DNA from: Methylobacterium amylolyticum
GTDB lineage: Bacteria > Pseudomonadota > Alphaproteobacteria > Rhizobiales > Beijerinckiaceae
NCBI RefSeq assembly: GCF_030700245.1
Contig: NZ_JAUYZI010000021.1
Location: 43,250 to 107,249 of the forward strand
Length of the DNA: 64,000 nucleotides
Direction of reading: 5' to 3'
Under the pieces are notes generated by a model, which saw only the letters and a program-made list of their open reading frames with translations, was not told the origin of the DNA and searched no databases. Below are positions 39,594-48,807 of the stretch, piece by piece. The translations under genes were made by a program, and so were the position numbers. Every line of letters begins with the position of its first letter. Position 1 is the stretch's first letter.

Positions 39594-40811
39594 ATGCGGA
39601 AGCGGGCATGGCTGCGGGCCGCGGTGGCGGTCGTCGGCCTCTGTCAGATCGCGCCGGCATGGGCGCAACTGTCGGGCGACAAGCTCAAGGTCGGCGTCCT
39701 GACCGACCAGAGTTCGATCTACTCCGACATCGCCGGCAAGGGCTCGGCGGTGGCCGCCAAGCTGGCCATCGAGGATTTCGGAAAGACGGTCCTCGGCCGC
39801 CCGATCGAGCTCGTCGTCGCCGACCACCAGGCCAAGGTGGATGTCGGGGCGAGCGTCGCGCGCGAGATGTTCGGGCGCGACGGCGTCGACGCGATCATCG
39901 ATATCACGCACTCGGCCGTGAGCCTCGCCGTGCAGGAGGTCGCGCGGGACGCGAACAGGATCGTCCTGCATGTCGGCTCCGCCCACGCCGACCTGTACGG
40001 CTCGGCCTGTTCGCCCAACGGCGCGCTGTGGTTGTACGACACCTACACGCTGGCCAACGGCATGTCCCGCGCCCTGGTCGGAGAGGGCGCCGACACGTGG
40101 TTCTTCGTGACGGCCGACTACGCGTTCGGCCACTCGATGCAGGCCCAGATGACGCGCATCGTCGGCGAGCTCGGCGGCAAGGTCCTCGGCTCCGTCCGCC
40201 ATCCGATCAGCTCGAGCGACTTCTCCTCCTACCTGTTGCAGGCGCAGGCCTCGGGCGCGAAGGTGATCGGGCTCGCCAACGCCGCCGGCGATACCGCCAA
40301 CGCGATCAAGCAGGCGGGCGAGTTCGGGATCACGCAGGGCGGGCAGAAGCTGGCGGCACTGATCTTCTACATCCAGACCGCGAAGGCGATCGGTCCGGAG
40401 CGCGGCCAGGGCCTCCAGTTCCTGACCGGCTATTACTGGGACAGGGACGCGGCGAGCCGGAACTTCGCCAAGCGCTTCCAGGCCGAGATGGGCGGGGCGA
40501 TGCCCTCGCAGATCCAGGCGGGCACCTACAGCGCCACCCTGCACTACTTGCGCAGCGTGGCGGCGGCGGGCACCGACGACGCGGGCGCGGTGATGAAGGC
40601 GATGCGCGCGTCGCCGGTGAACGACTTCTTCGCGGAGGGCGCGATGCTGCGCGCGGACGGGCGGCTGATGAAGGATCTGTTCCTGGCCGAGATGAAGAAG
40701 CCGTCCGAGGTGAAGGGCCCCTGGGACCTGCTGACGATCGTGCGGCGCCTGCCGGCCGCCGAGATCATCCGCCCGATCGACCAGGGCGGCTGCAAGCTGG
40801 TGCAGAAGTGA
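39594..40811 (+). CDS. Orphan periplasmic substrate-binding protein, HAAT family
   Basis: The 405-residue protein has a signal peptide (WLRAAVAVVGLCQIAPAWAQ) and a Peripla_BP_6 fold: LKVGVLTDQSSIYSDIAGKG, ADHQAKVDVGASVAREMFG, TWFFVTADYAFGHS, KVIGLANAAGDTANAIKQAG. It is clearly paralogous to the protein at 28855, sharing long stretches and nearly the same length, but there are no permease or ATPase genes beside it. It may feed the transporter at 27261-32187 with another ligand or act in signalling. The next gene encodes a serine hydrolase. Confidence 0.88.
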   Translation: MRKRAWLRAAVAVVGLCQIAPAWAQLSGDKLKVGVLTDQSSIYSDIAGKGSAVAAKLAIEDFGKTVLGRPIELVVADHQAKVDVGASVAREMFGRDGVDAIIDITHSAVSLAVQEVARDANRIVLHVGSAHADLYGSACSPNGALWLYDTYTLANGMSRALVGEGADTWFFVTADYAFGHSMQAQMTRIVGELGGKVLGSVRHPISSSDFSSYLLQAQASGAKVIGLANAAGDTANAIKQAGEFGITQGGQKLAALIFYIQTAKAIGPERGQGLQFLTGYYWDRDAASRNFAKRFQAEMGGAMPSQIQAGTYSATLHYLRSVAAAGTDDAGAVMKAMRASPVNDFFAEGAMLRADGRLMKDLFLAEMKKPSEVKGPWDLLTIVRRLPAAEIIRPIDQGGCKLVQK

Positions 40812-40907
40812 CCCCGTCCGGCTTGCCGCCGGGTTCGGAACTGGTAGCCTCCCGCGCATCGGCGGCGCCGGCCATTCCCGGGCCGGGCCGATGGGGGTGA
40901 GGGGCGC

Positions 40908-42479
40908 ATGCGGCGATGGCGGTCGGGCCGGCGGCCCGGGCAGGCGTGTGCGCTGGCCGGTTTCATGCTGCTCGGTCTGGCGATGATCGGACCGGACGTC
41001 GCGACGGCCCAGGCGCTCACGCGCGAACGGGTCGCGGCGGCGCTGCCCGCCCTCGACGCGCTGGCGCAGCGGGCGATCGAGGCCGGGGCGGTGCCGGGCC
41101 TCGCGGTCGCGGTGGTGTTCGAGGACGAGGTCATGCTGCTCAAGGGCTACGGCCTGAGGGCGGTCGGCAAGCCCGAGCGCGTCGGGGCGGAGACCGTGTT
41201 CCAGATCGCCTCCCTGTCGAAGGCGGTGACCTCGACCGTCGTGGCCGCCCTCGTCGGCGACGGGATCCTCGGCTTCGATTCCCGGATCGCGGATCTCGAC
41301 CCGCCCTTCCAGCTTCACGACGCCTACCCGACGGCGCAGGTCACCGTGCGGGACCTCCTCAACCACCGCAGCGGCCTGCCGGGCAACGCCGGCAACGACC
41401 TCGAAGCCATCGGTTACGGCCGCGCGGCGATCCTGCGCAGGTTGCGGCTGGTCCCGCCGGCCTCCAGCTTCCGGGCGGGCTATTCCTACAGCAATTTCGG
41501 CTTCACGGAGGGCGCGCTCGCGGCCGCGCGGCCGACCGGCAAGTCCTGGGAGGCCATCGCCCGGGACAAGCTGTTCGATCCGCTGGGGATGACCGCCACG
41601 AGCACGACCTACGCCGACTTCCTGACCCGCGCGGACCGCGCGGCGCTGCACGTCAGGGCCGGCGGCGCGTGGGCGGCCAAGCTCGAGCGGGATCCCGACG
41701 CGCAGGCGCCGGCCGGCGGCGTCAGCGCGAACGTCAGCGATCTCGCCCGGTGGGTGCGGCTCGAACTCGGGAACGGGACGTTCGAGGGGCGCCGCGTCGT
41801 CGGGGCTTCGGCGCTGGCCGAGACGCACGTGCCGCTGATGGCGCGCGGCAGCAATCCCGTGACCGGGGCCGCCGCCTTCTACGGGCTCGGCTGGAACGTC
41901 GAGTACGGCCGCCACGGCCTCGTCTGGGGCCATGCCGGCGCGTTCAGCGTCGGCGCGCAGACGCTCGTGTCGCTCCACCCGGCGTCCAGGCTCGGCATCG
42001 TCGTGTTGACCAACGCCTTCCCGTCGGGGGTGCCGGAAGGCCTCGCCGACAGCCTCGCGGATCTCGCCTTCGACGGACGGGTCGGCCGGGACTGGGTGAC
42101 GGCGTGGGGCACCGCCTACGAAGCCCTGTTCGCGCCGGCCATCGCCGCGAGCAAGGCCGCCTACGCGGCTCCTCCGGCCGACGCGACGCCGCCGCTCCCC
42201 CTCGCGGCCTATGCGGGCCAGTACGCCAACGCCTATGTCGGGCCGGCCGCGGTGCGCGCGGCGAACGGGGTCCTGACCGTGTCGCTGGGCCCCGACGGCG
42301 CGCGGACCTACCCGCTGCGCCACTTCGACCGCGATCTCTTCGTCTACTTCCCCGATGCGGAGGTCCCCGACACGCCCTCCGCCATCCGCTTCGCCGTCGG
42401 CCACGACGGCAGGGCCCGGACGATGACGGTCGAGCCCCTGGACGCCGACGGCCTCGGCACCCTCGAACGCGTGCCCTGA
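40908..42479 (+). CDS. Serine hydrolase, beta-lactamase class C / penicillin-binding-protein family
   Basis: The 523-residue protein has an N-terminal signal peptide-like segment (CALAGFMLLGLAMIGPDVAT) and the three active-site elements of the fold: S102-L-S-K105 (FQIASLSKAV), Y194-S-N196 (GYSYSNFGF) and H342-A-G (WGHAGAFSVG). A C-terminal beta domain (about 415-520, LPLAAYAGQYANAYVGPAAV) resembles DUF3471. Relatives are esterases, D-aminopeptidases or peptidases; true beta-lactamase activity is not implied. It lies 96 bp after the binding-protein gene. Confidence 0.88.
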   Translation: MRRWRSGRRPGQACALAGFMLLGLAMIGPDVATAQALTRERVAAALPALDALAQRAIEAGAVPGLAVAVVFEDEVMLLKGYGLRAVGKPERVGAETVFQIASLSKAVTSTVVAALVGDGILGFDSRIADLDPPFQLHDAYPTAQVTVRDLLNHRSGLPGNAGNDLEAIGYGRAAILRRLRLVPPASSFRAGYSYSNFGFTEGALAAARPTGKSWEAIARDKLFDPLGMTATSTTYADFLTRADRAALHVRAGGAWAAKLERDPDAQAPAGGVSANVSDLARWVRLELGNGTFEGRRVVGASALAETHVPLMARGSNPVTGAAAFYGLGWNVEYGRHGLVWGHAGAFSVGAQTLVSLHPASRLGIVVLTNAFPSGVPEGLADSLADLAFDGRVGRDWVTAWGTAYEALFAPAIAASKAAYAAPPADATPPLPLAAYAGQYANAYVGPAAVRAANGVLTVSLGPDGARTYPLRHFDRDLFVYFPDAEVPDTPSAIRFAVGHDGRARTMTVEPLDADGLGTLERVP

Positions 42480-42518
42480 GGGGCGCGGCCGGGAGGGGTC
42501 CCGCCCGCGCCCGACCCG

Positions 42519-43394
42519 TCAGAGGACGGGCATCGCGCCGGCCACCGTGATCAGGGCCCCGGAGGTGTAGCTGCTCTCGTCGGAGGCCAGCATCACGTAG
42601 GACGAGGCCAGCTCCGCCGGCTGGCCGGGGCGCCCGAACGGCACTTGGCTGCCGAACGACGTCACCGCGTCCTGGCTCATCCCGGCGGGGATGAACGGCG
42701 TCCAGATCGGGCCCGGCAGCACGCCGTTCACGCGCACGCCCTTCTCGGCGAGCAACTGGGCGAGGCTCAGCACGAGGTTGCTCAGCGCGCCCTTGGTGGC
42801 GCTGTAGGCGAGCAGCGTCGGCATCGGGTGCTTGGAGTTCACCGAGGAGGTGAAGATCACCGAGCCGCCGGGCTTCAGGTGCGCCAGCGCCGCCTTGGTC
42901 ACGTAGAACGCGCCGAACACGTTGACCCGGAAGTGGTCCTCGAACACCGCGTCCTCGATGTCCGCCAGGTCCCGGTTGGGCTGCTGGAAGGCGCCGTTGT
43001 TGACCACCACGTCGAGCCGCCCGAAGGTGGCGGCGGTGCGCGCCACCGCGCCGCGGGCGTGGGCGGAATCCTTGAGGTCGCCCGGCAGGAGCAGGGCGCG
43101 CCGGCCGGCCTTCTCGATCCAGCCGCCCACCGCCTCGGCATCCGCCTGCTCCTCGGGCAGGTAGGCGATGGCCACGTCGGCGCCCTCGCGGGCGTAGGCG
43201 ATGGCGACCGCGCGGCCGATGCCGGAATCGCCGCCGGTGATCAGCGCCGCCTTGCCGGTCAGCTTGCCGGAGCCCTTGTAGCTCGCCTCGCCGTGGTCCG
43301 GTTCCGGCTTCATCCGCGGGGTCTTGCCGGGGAAGCTCTGCGGCTGCGCCTCGAAGGGCGGGCGCGGGTATTTGTGCAGCGGGTCGCTGGTCAT
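42519..43394 (-). CDS. Short-chain dehydrogenase/reductase (YghA-like)
   Basis: The 291-residue NAD(P)-dependent oxidoreductase has an N-terminal extension (KYPRPPFEAQPQSFPGKTPR) seen in the YghA/general-stress SDR group, a nucleotide-binding TGGDSGIG (53-60), NNG (132-134), the catalytic serine in FTSSVNS (about 183), and the Y197-x3-K201 pair in AYSATKGAL. Members reduce aldehydes or polyols; the substrate is unknown. It is in line with, and downstream of, the GST gene (71 bp). Confidence 0.9.
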   Translation of the reverse strand: MTSDPLHKYPRPPFEAQPQSFPGKTPRMKPEPDHGEASYKGSGKLTGKAALITGGDSGIGRAVAIAYAREGADVAIAYLPEEQADAEAVGGWIEKAGRRALLLPGDLKDSAHARGAVARTAATFGRLDVVVNNGAFQQPNRDLADIEDAVFEDHFRVNVFGAFYVTKAALAHLKPGGSVIFTSSVNSKHPMPTLLAYSATKGALSNLVLSLAQLLAEKGVRVNGVLPGPIWTPFIPAGMSQDAVTSFGSQVPFGRPGQPAELASSYVMLASDESSYTSGALITVAGAMPVL

Positions 43395-43465
43395 GCGGCG
43401 CGGTCCATCGTCGGGGGAGATGCCCGGTCAACCGGGCGCCCCCGCCGGTGTTCCGGTCCGCGGCC

Positions 43466-44251
43466 TCACGCCCCGCCGGGCCACGGGAAGCGGATGTTGC
43501 CGTCGCGCAGGCCGGCGAGCACGACCTCGACGCCGCCGGACTTGATCATCCATTCGAGCCGATGGTCGCGGTATTCCCGGCGCCGGCCGCCGCTGGTGTA
43601 GTGGTCGGAGGCCGCCGCCATCCGCGCGGCGGCGGCCTCGAACTCGGCGAAGGTGGCCGCCACCGACGGACGCTCGCGCACCCGCGCGTGCCACGCGGCC
43701 AGCGCGCTGCCGGCCGCGGGCCCCAGCCCGTAATGCACCGAGCGGTTGACCAGCGGCGCGGCGGCGGCGTCCGCCCAGCCGAAGCGCGCGCCGCCGAACC
43801 AGTCCGCGTCCCCGAGCCGGTGCGCCAGCCAGTCCTGCAACACCCGGGTCTGCGCGGCCGCCTGCGCCCGCATCCGGTCGGCGAGTTCGCCGGTGGCGCG
43901 GCGGAACCACAGGATCTCGCCGAAGCCCCAGTTCACCGCCTCGTACTGGGTGTCGCACACCTCCTCCGTCACCCGGGCGAAGGCGCGGGCGGCGGGGTCG
44001 CGCGGCAGCAGCGGCGGCTCGGGCCAGCGCTCCTCGATGTATTCGAGGATGATCGTCGACTCGAAGATCGTCGCGTCGCCGTCGATCAGCACCGGCACCT
44101 CGGCGCGCGGGTTGGCGGCGGCGAACGGCCCGTCGCTCCGGCCGGTGCCGAAGCTCTCGGGCAGTTCGGCGGTGAACGGCACGCCCTTCTCGCGCAGGGC
44201 GATCCGGATCTTCTGCGCGTAGGACGAGAGCGGGTGGTCGTAGAGCAGCAT
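43466..44251 (-). CDS. Glutathione S-transferase family protein
   Basis: The 261-residue protein has a thioredoxin-like N-terminal domain (MLLYDHPLSSYAQKIRIALR, EVPVLIDGDATIFESTIIL with the cis-Pro and the ES glutathione contact) and an all-helical C-terminal domain. The likely catalytic residue is S10. The ATG at 44251 has GAGGGG upstream; an earlier in-frame start at 44275 is less likely. It diverges from the epoxide hydrolase, and the two detoxification-type enzymes may be functionally linked. Confidence 0.88.
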   Translation of the reverse strand: MLLYDHPLSSYAQKIRIALREKGVPFTAELPESFGTGRSDGPFAAANPRAEVPVLIDGDATIFESTIILEYIEERWPEPPLLPRDPAARAFARVTEEVCDTQYEAVNWGFGEILWFRRATGELADRMRAQAAAQTRVLQDWLAHRLGDADWFGGARFGWADAAAAPLVNRSVHYGLGPAAGSALAAWHARVRERPSVAATFAEFEAAAARMAAASDHYTSGGRRREYRDHRLEWMIKSGGVEVVLAGLRDGNIRFPWPGGA

Positions 44252-44421
44252 GGCGGTCCCCTCGGCTCCGCCCATGATTAGGGCGCGCGTCTCCGATGGG
44301 GATGGCGGTCCCGCGAGAGAGGGCCCGTCCCGGCAACCCGTCTGGCGCGAGCCCTCCGTCGCCCGTCGGGCGGGAGCCCTCCGCCGTTGGCCGGCGTTGC
44401 CGCGGGGCGGAGGGTTCGGGC

Positions 44422-45558
44422 ATGCGGCCGTTCAGCGTGGCGTGGGATCCGGAGCGGTTGGCGCGGGTGCGGGAGGCGGTGCGGGCCTACCGGCCGCCGC
44501 GCCTGCCCGAGGGGGCCGGCTGGCGCTACGGCTGCGACCCGGATGTCCTGGCCGAGCTGTGCGCCTACTGGTGCGAGGATTTCGACGAGGCCGCCGCGGC
44601 GGCCGAGCTCAACCGCTACCCGCAGGGCCTCGCCCGGGTCGAGGATCTCGACCTGCACGTGGTCCACGTGGTCGGCGAGGCGGAGGGACGGCGGCCGCTG
44701 CTCCTCAGCCACGGCTGGCCGGGTTCGGTCTACGAGTTCTGGGGGGTGATCGAGCCGCTGGCCTTCCCCTCCCGCCACGGCGGCCGGGCGGAGGACGCCT
44801 TCGACCTCGTGATCCCGGCGCTCCCGGGCTTCGGCTTCTCGGGCAAGCCCCGGACGCCGATCGGCCCGCGCACCACCGCGCGGCTGTTCGACCGGCTGAT
44901 GCGCGAGACCCTGGGCTACGGGCGCTACCGGGCGCAGGGCGGCGACTGGGGCGCGGGCGTGGCGGCGTGGCTCGGCCTCGACCACCCCGCCTCCCTCCAG
45001 GCGATCCACCTGAACCTCCTGCTGGTGCAGCCCGACGCCGAGCCCGAGACGGAGGCCGAGCGCGCGTGGCGGCGCGCGTCGGAGGACACGCAGCGCCGGC
45101 TCGGCGCCTACGCGCAGCTCCAGGGCTCGAAGCCGCTGTCGCTCGGCTACGCCATGGCCGACGCGCCGGTGGCGCAACTCGCGTGGCTGGTCGAGCGCTT
45201 CCACGACTGGGCGGATCTGCGCGAGCGGCCCTTCGCGAAGGTCTTCTCCCGGGACCGGCTGCTGACCAACGCGCTCCTCTACATCCTGACCGACACCTTC
45301 GCGACCGCCACGTGGTACTACGCCGGGGCGCAGGCCGAGGGGGTGCGGCGGATGCCGCCGGGCGCCCGCGTCACCGTGCCGACCGCGTTCTCCGCCTACC
45401 CGGACCCGCGCTCGCCGAGTCCGCCGCGGGAATGGGTGGCGCGCGGCTACGCGCTCACGCGCTGGCGCGACATGCCCCGCGGCGGCCACTTCGCGGCGAT
45501 GGAGGCGCCGGACCTGTTCGTGGAGGATCTGCGCGCCTGGGGACGCGAGACCGACTGA
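44422..45558 (+). CDS. Epoxide hydrolase (EHN-type alpha/beta hydrolase)
   Basis: The 378-residue enzyme has the N-terminal EHN domain (about 3-100: FSVAWDPERLARVREAVRAY, WRYGCDPDVLAELCAYWCED) with the HGWPGS oxyanion motif (97-102), the nucleophile D175 in GGDWGAG, and the base histidine in PRGGHFAAMEAP near the C-terminus. Such enzymes open epoxides by attack of the aspartate followed by water. The start at 44422 follows CGGAGGG; an in-frame start at 44296 adds 42 unconserved residues. There is no signal peptide. Confidence 0.9.
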   Translation: MRPFSVAWDPERLARVREAVRAYRPPRLPEGAGWRYGCDPDVLAELCAYWCEDFDEAAAAAELNRYPQGLARVEDLDLHVVHVVGEAEGRRPLLLSHGWPGSVYEFWGVIEPLAFPSRHGGRAEDAFDLVIPALPGFGFSGKPRTPIGPRTTARLFDRLMRETLGYGRYRAQGGDWGAGVAAWLGLDHPASLQAIHLNLLLVQPDAEPETEAERAWRRASEDTQRRLGAYAQLQGSKPLSLGYAMADAPVAQLAWLVERFHDWADLRERPFAKVFSRDRLLTNALLYILTDTFATATWYYAGAQAEGVRRMPPGARVTVPTAFSAYPDPRSPSPPREWVARGYALTRWRDMPRGGHFAAMEAPDLFVEDLRAWGRETD

Positions 45559-45570
45559 GGACCGCCCCGG

Positions 45571-45825
45571 TCAGGTCCGCGCGAAGGGGCCGTCCGCGGG
45601 GCCGACCGCGCTGCGGTCGCCGAGGACGTGGCGCCCGGAGGCGATCACCTGGATCGCGGCGCGGCTGTCGCACTCGCGCCGCGCCACCGCCTCCAGATCG
45701 CGCAGGTAGGCGATGATCGGCGCGCGGGCCTGCCCGCCCTGCCGCAGCACCGGCTTGACCTTCGCGGTCACGTGCTCGGCCACGCCCTCCCAGAAGTCGG
45801 GCGATCTCACGGCGATGTCCGGCAT
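45571..45825 (-). CDS. Small hypothetical protein
   Basis: The 84-residue product (MPDIAVRSPDFWEGVAEHVT…) is probably soluble and helical; no family is recognised. The ATG at 45825 has GAGGGAG at a good distance; a GTG at 45831 adds two residues. It converges with the epoxide hydrolase gene. Codon use is host-like. Confidence 0.55.
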   Translation of the reverse strand: MPDIAVRSPDFWEGVAEHVTAKVKPVLRQGGQARAPIIAYLRDLEAVARRECDSRAAIQVIASGRHVLGDRSAVGPADGPFART

Positions 45826-46004
45826 GCGCACACTCCCTCTTCGGAATCGCGGGACGTCCCCACCGGCCGGACGCGAGATCGGGCGGTCCCGTCGCCAAGC
45901 CGGCCGGTGCGCGTCCGGCCCACGCAGGGTGCGCGGCCTAGCCGCCCGTCGAAATCACATGGATCAGACGGAACGGCCCGTCGGACGATCGGTCCGGGGC
46001 CGGA

Positions 46005-46439
46005 TCAGGTCCGCCAGGGATGCGCCGGCAACTCGGTCTGGCCGATCGCCCGGGCGCCGGCCTCGGCCACCGTGTGGTCGTTCTCGACCGTGGAGCCGCT
46101 GACGCCGATCGCCCCCGACATCACCCCGTCCGCGTCGACGATCGGGATGCCGCCGGGAAAGGTGATCAGCCCCCCGTTCGAGTGCTCGATCCCGTAGAGC
46201 GGCCCGCCGGGCTGGGAGAGCTGGCCGATCTGGCCGGTCTTCATCCCGAAGAACACCGCCGTCTTGGCCTTCTTCTCCGCGATGTCGATCGAGCCCACCC
46301 AGGCGTCATCCATGCGGTGGAACGCCTTGAGGTTGCCGCCCGAATCGACGATCGCGATGCACATCTGCGTGCCGATCTCGGTGGCCTTCTCCCGCGCGGC
46401 CCGGATTGCGGCCTCGGCCTGCTCGATCGTGACGTGCAT
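46005..46439 (-). CDS. GlcG/HbpS family heme-binding-like protein
   Basis: The 144-residue protein is a single GlcG/HbpS domain: [55 protein letters not shown], the [19 protein letters not shown] block and [20 protein letters not shown]. The family includes HbpS, a heme-degrading sensory protein, and GlcG of glycolate loci; many members have no known role. No signal peptide is seen, so it is probably cytoplasmic. It stands alone. Confidence 0.9.
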   Translation of the reverse strand: MHVTIEQAEAAIRAAREKATEIGTQMCIAIVDSGGNLKAFHRMDDAWVGSIDIAEKKAKTAVFFGMKTGQIGQLSQPGGPLYGIEHSNGGLITFPGGIPIVDADGVMSGAIGVSGSTVENDHTVAEAGARAIGQTELPAHPWRT

Positions 46440-46479
46440 CGCTCATCCTCCTCGCGCCCAACTGGCACCGGCTGAGCTT

Positions 46480-46590
46480 AGAGCCGTTCCCGATCGCGTT
46501 GCAATCGTGCACGGCTCTAAGCCTTTGTTTTGACGCGCGCTCTCGCGCCGAGCCGGCGTCCACCTCGGCTGAGCGCGCTCTGGGCGTGCG
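46480..46590. repeat. Dispersed repeat unit (TGACGCGCGCTCT family)
   Basis: GAGCCGTTCCCGATCGCGTT (46482-46501) repeats the left border seen at 8948-8966. The following CACGGCTCTAAGCC and TTTTGACGCGCGCTCTCGC match 9209-9245 and 62613-62652, and in reverse 1-36. The unit lies in the promoter region of the small gene at 46664. Confidence 0.75.
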
Positions 46591-46663
46591 GATGCATCGA
46601 TCAAGGGCGCGCGAACCGCGGCGCCCCCCGGCGGTTGCCCCTGTCGCGACGCGAGGAGAGACG

Positions 46664-46840
46664 ATGCCCGACGAGCCGAAGGACACGCAGGCGCAGCGGG
46701 AGCGCGACGAAGGATCCGCGGGCGAGGGGCTCGCCCGCTCCCCGCAGGACACCCGGACCGGCGCGGTACGGCCGCGGGCGGAGGGACCGATGGAGCGGCC
46801 CGGCACCGAGGCCGAGGAGGCGGCGCGGCGGAAGGCTTGA
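46664..46840 (+). CDS. Small hydrophilic hypothetical protein
   Basis: The 58-residue product (MPDEPKDTQAQRERDEGSAG…) is almost wholly charged or polar and probably disordered, like many stress-linked small proteins of this group. A strong GAGGAGAG ribosome site precedes the ATG, which is the main evidence that it is real. It lies 28 bp upstream of the TauE/SafE gene, so the two may be cotranscribed. Confidence 0.6.
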   Translation: MPDEPKDTQAQRERDEGSAGEGLARSPQDTRTGAVRPRAEGPMERPGTEAEEAARRKA

Positions 46841-46868
46841 GCCGCATCGATCGGGGGGATACGGGCGG

Positions 46869-47624
46869 ATGCCGGAGCCGAGCTTCGCGATCTTCGTCGC
46901 CCTGGGCTTCGCGGCGCAGCTCGTCGACGGTGCCCTCGGCATGGCCTACGGGCTGATCTGCACCTCCGCGCTGCTGGCCGCCGGGGTCCCGCCGGCGGCT
47001 GCGAGCGCCAGCGTCCACGCCGCGGAGGTGGTCACCACCGGGCTCGCCGCGGGGTCGCACCTGTGGCACCGCAACGTCGACTGGCGCCTCGTGCGCCGGC
47101 TGGCGGGGGCGGGCGTCGTCGGCGGGGTGCTGGGCGCCTACGTGCTGACCGGCCTGCCCGGGGAGGCCGTGCGCCCCTTCGTCAGCCTCTACCTGCTGGC
47201 GATCACCGGGGTGATCGCGTGGCGCCTGTTCACCGGATCCACCGCCGAGGGCCTGCGCAGGCTCGGCGTGGCGCCGGTGGGCGCCGCGGGCGGCTTCCTC
47301 GACGCGATCGGCGGCGGCGGCTGGGGGCCGGTCGTCACCTCGACCCTCGTCGCGCAGGGGGAGCGGGCGCGCCACGCGATCGGCTCGGGCAGCGTCAGCG
47401 AGTTCCTGGTGACGGCCGCGATCTCGGCGACCTTCCTGGCGACCCTGGATCTCGCCGCCTACGGGCGCATCGTCCTCGGCCTGATCGTCGGCGGCGCGCT
47501 CGCGGCCCCCTTCGCCGGCTGGTTCAGCCGGATCCTGCCGCAGCGCGTGCTGATGGCGGCGGTCGCCGTGGTGGTCGGCGGGCTCGGGGTCTACGGTCTC
47601 GTCGCCCTGCTCGGGGGGGCCTGA
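46869..47624 (+). CDS. TauE/SafE (TSUP) family permease
   Basis: The 251-residue inner-membrane protein has about eight hydrophobic segments and the two family halves: FVALGFAAQLVDGALGMAYG with SASVHAAEVVTTG, and AAGGFLDAIGGGGWGPVVTS with SGSVSEFLVT. TSUP permeases move sulfite, sulfoacetate, taurine-derived or other organic anions; the substrate is not visible. The ATG at 46869 is chosen because the family's first transmembrane helix begins right after it. Confidence 0.9.
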   Translation: MPEPSFAIFVALGFAAQLVDGALGMAYGLICTSALLAAGVPPAAASASVHAAEVVTTGLAAGSHLWHRNVDWRLVRRLAGAGVVGGVLGAYVLTGLPGEAVRPFVSLYLLAITGVIAWRLFTGSTAEGLRRLGVAPVGAAGGFLDAIGGGGWGPVVTSTLVAQGERARHAIGSGSVSEFLVTAAISATFLATLDLAAYGRIVLGLIVGGALAAPFAGWFSRILPQRVLMAAVAVVVGGLGVYGLVALLGGA

Positions 47625-47649
47625 CGGCCGTCCCCCGGCACGGAGCCGC

Positions 47650-48144
47650 CTACGGGGTCTTGAGCACCTGGTCCGGCTTGAAGGTGGCCGCCGCCGCGAT
47701 CGTGTCCTTGCCCATGTTGAGCACGGCCGCGAAGCGGTCGCCGCCCGGCCTCAGCACCAGCGCCGACGGCTCGACCGCGATCTGCCGGGAGCCGACGCCG
47801 AGGAAGCCGCCGACATCGATCACCACCGCCTTCAGCACGTTGCCGTCGCCGATCAGCAGGTCTTCGATCTTGCCGACGCTGTCGCCGGCCGGGTTGCGCA
47901 CCTCGACGCCGATCATCTTCGAGGCGAGGAACGTCACGGGCTTCAGTCCCTGGCGCCTGGCCGCGTCCTCGGCGCTCGGCGCCCACATCAGTCCGCCGCC
48001 GCCCGTCCCGTCCGGCGACGTGCCCGGTCCGGTGCCCGGCACGATCGTGTTCTGGCCGGTGACCGTCTTGTCCTGAGCCAGGGCCGGCGTGGCGAGGAGC
48101 CCGACGAGGACGAGCGTCGGGAGCGCGGAAAATCGGAAGGGCAC
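47650..48144 (-). CDS. Exported PRC-barrel domain protein
   Basis: The 164-residue product has a clear signal peptide (FSALPTLVLVGLLATPALAQ, cleaved after ALA-Q at about 23-24), a Gly/Thr/Pro-rich linker and a PRC-barrel domain (about 78-155: ASKMIGVEVRNPAGDSVGKI, EDLLIGDGNVLKAVVIDVGG, KQIAVEPSAL-like strand). Periplasmic PRC-barrel proteins are common in this group; their role is unclear. It converges with the TauE/SafE gene. Confidence 0.85.
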   Translation of the reverse strand: MPFRFSALPTLVLVGLLATPALAQDKTVTGQNTIVPGTGPGTSPDGTGGGGLMWAPSAEDAARRQGLKPVTFLASKMIGVEVRNPAGDSVGKIEDLLIGDGNVLKAVVIDVGGFLGVGSRQIAVEPSALVLRPGGDRFAAVLNMGKDTIAAAATFKPDQVLKTP

Positions 48145-48315
48145 GGGCGGGATCTCGCGGTTTCACCGCCGACGGCGGTCGCCTGGGCAAAATGGGCGGT
48201 TCGGCCGTCGGTTCCAGGTTTTTTTTCTGATGTCGGGGATTCGCTCTTCGCAGCCGTTGAACCCGCGCGCGATACCGCTACGTTCGCCCGATCGCTCCCG
48301 CCGGGATCGCCGCCG

Positions 48316-48807
48316 ATGGATCAGAGCACGGGAAGCCGAATCCTGCACCGCGCCGCGGTCTGGATCGTGCTCGCCGCCGTCTACCTCCTGTTCGCCGGCT
48401 CCGTCAGCCTGAACGAGGCGCTGGCCGGCGCCGTCTGCGCGAGCCTCGGCACCCTGTGGTGGGACCGCGCGGCCCGGCGCGGCGGCCTGAGCTTCCGCGT
48501 CGCGCTGCCGGCCCTGCGCCCGCTGGCGGAGGCCGCCCTCGGACTGCCGCGCCGGACGCTGCGGGTCGGCGCCCGCCTCGCCCGCGCCCTGGTCGACGGA
48601 CGCGATCTCGGGACGGTCGAGCGCCGGACCGCCGCCGGGATCCCCTGGACGCGGGCCGAGGGGCCCGAGGCGCCGGCGGTGCGCGCCTTCGGCCTGCTCG
48701 GCGCCTCCCTCGCCCCCGACAGCTACGTGATGCATCTCGACACGGAGCACGGGCAGGTGATGTGCCACGTCCTGACCGGGGACAACCTCGCCGGAGAAGC
48801 GGCGTGA
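48316..48807 (+). CDS. mrpE: Na+/H+ antiporter subunit MrpE
   Basis: This is the first gene of a seven-gene Mrp-type complex. The 163-residue protein has two N-terminal hydrophobic segments (VWIVLAAVYLLFAG…; ALAGAVCASLGTLW) and the family C-terminal domain with GLLGASLAPDSYVMHLDTEH, then GQVMCHVL. It overlaps mrpF by four bases (GTGA). In Mbh nomenclature it is the MbhA-type subunit. Confidence 0.88.
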   Translation: MDQSTGSRILHRAAVWIVLAAVYLLFAGSVSLNEALAGAVCASLGTLWWDRAARRGGLSFRVALPALRPLAEAALGLPRRTLRVGARLARALVDGRDLGTVERRTAAGIPWTRAEGPEAPAVRAFGLLGASLAPDSYVMHLDTEHGQVMCHVLTGDNLAGEAA

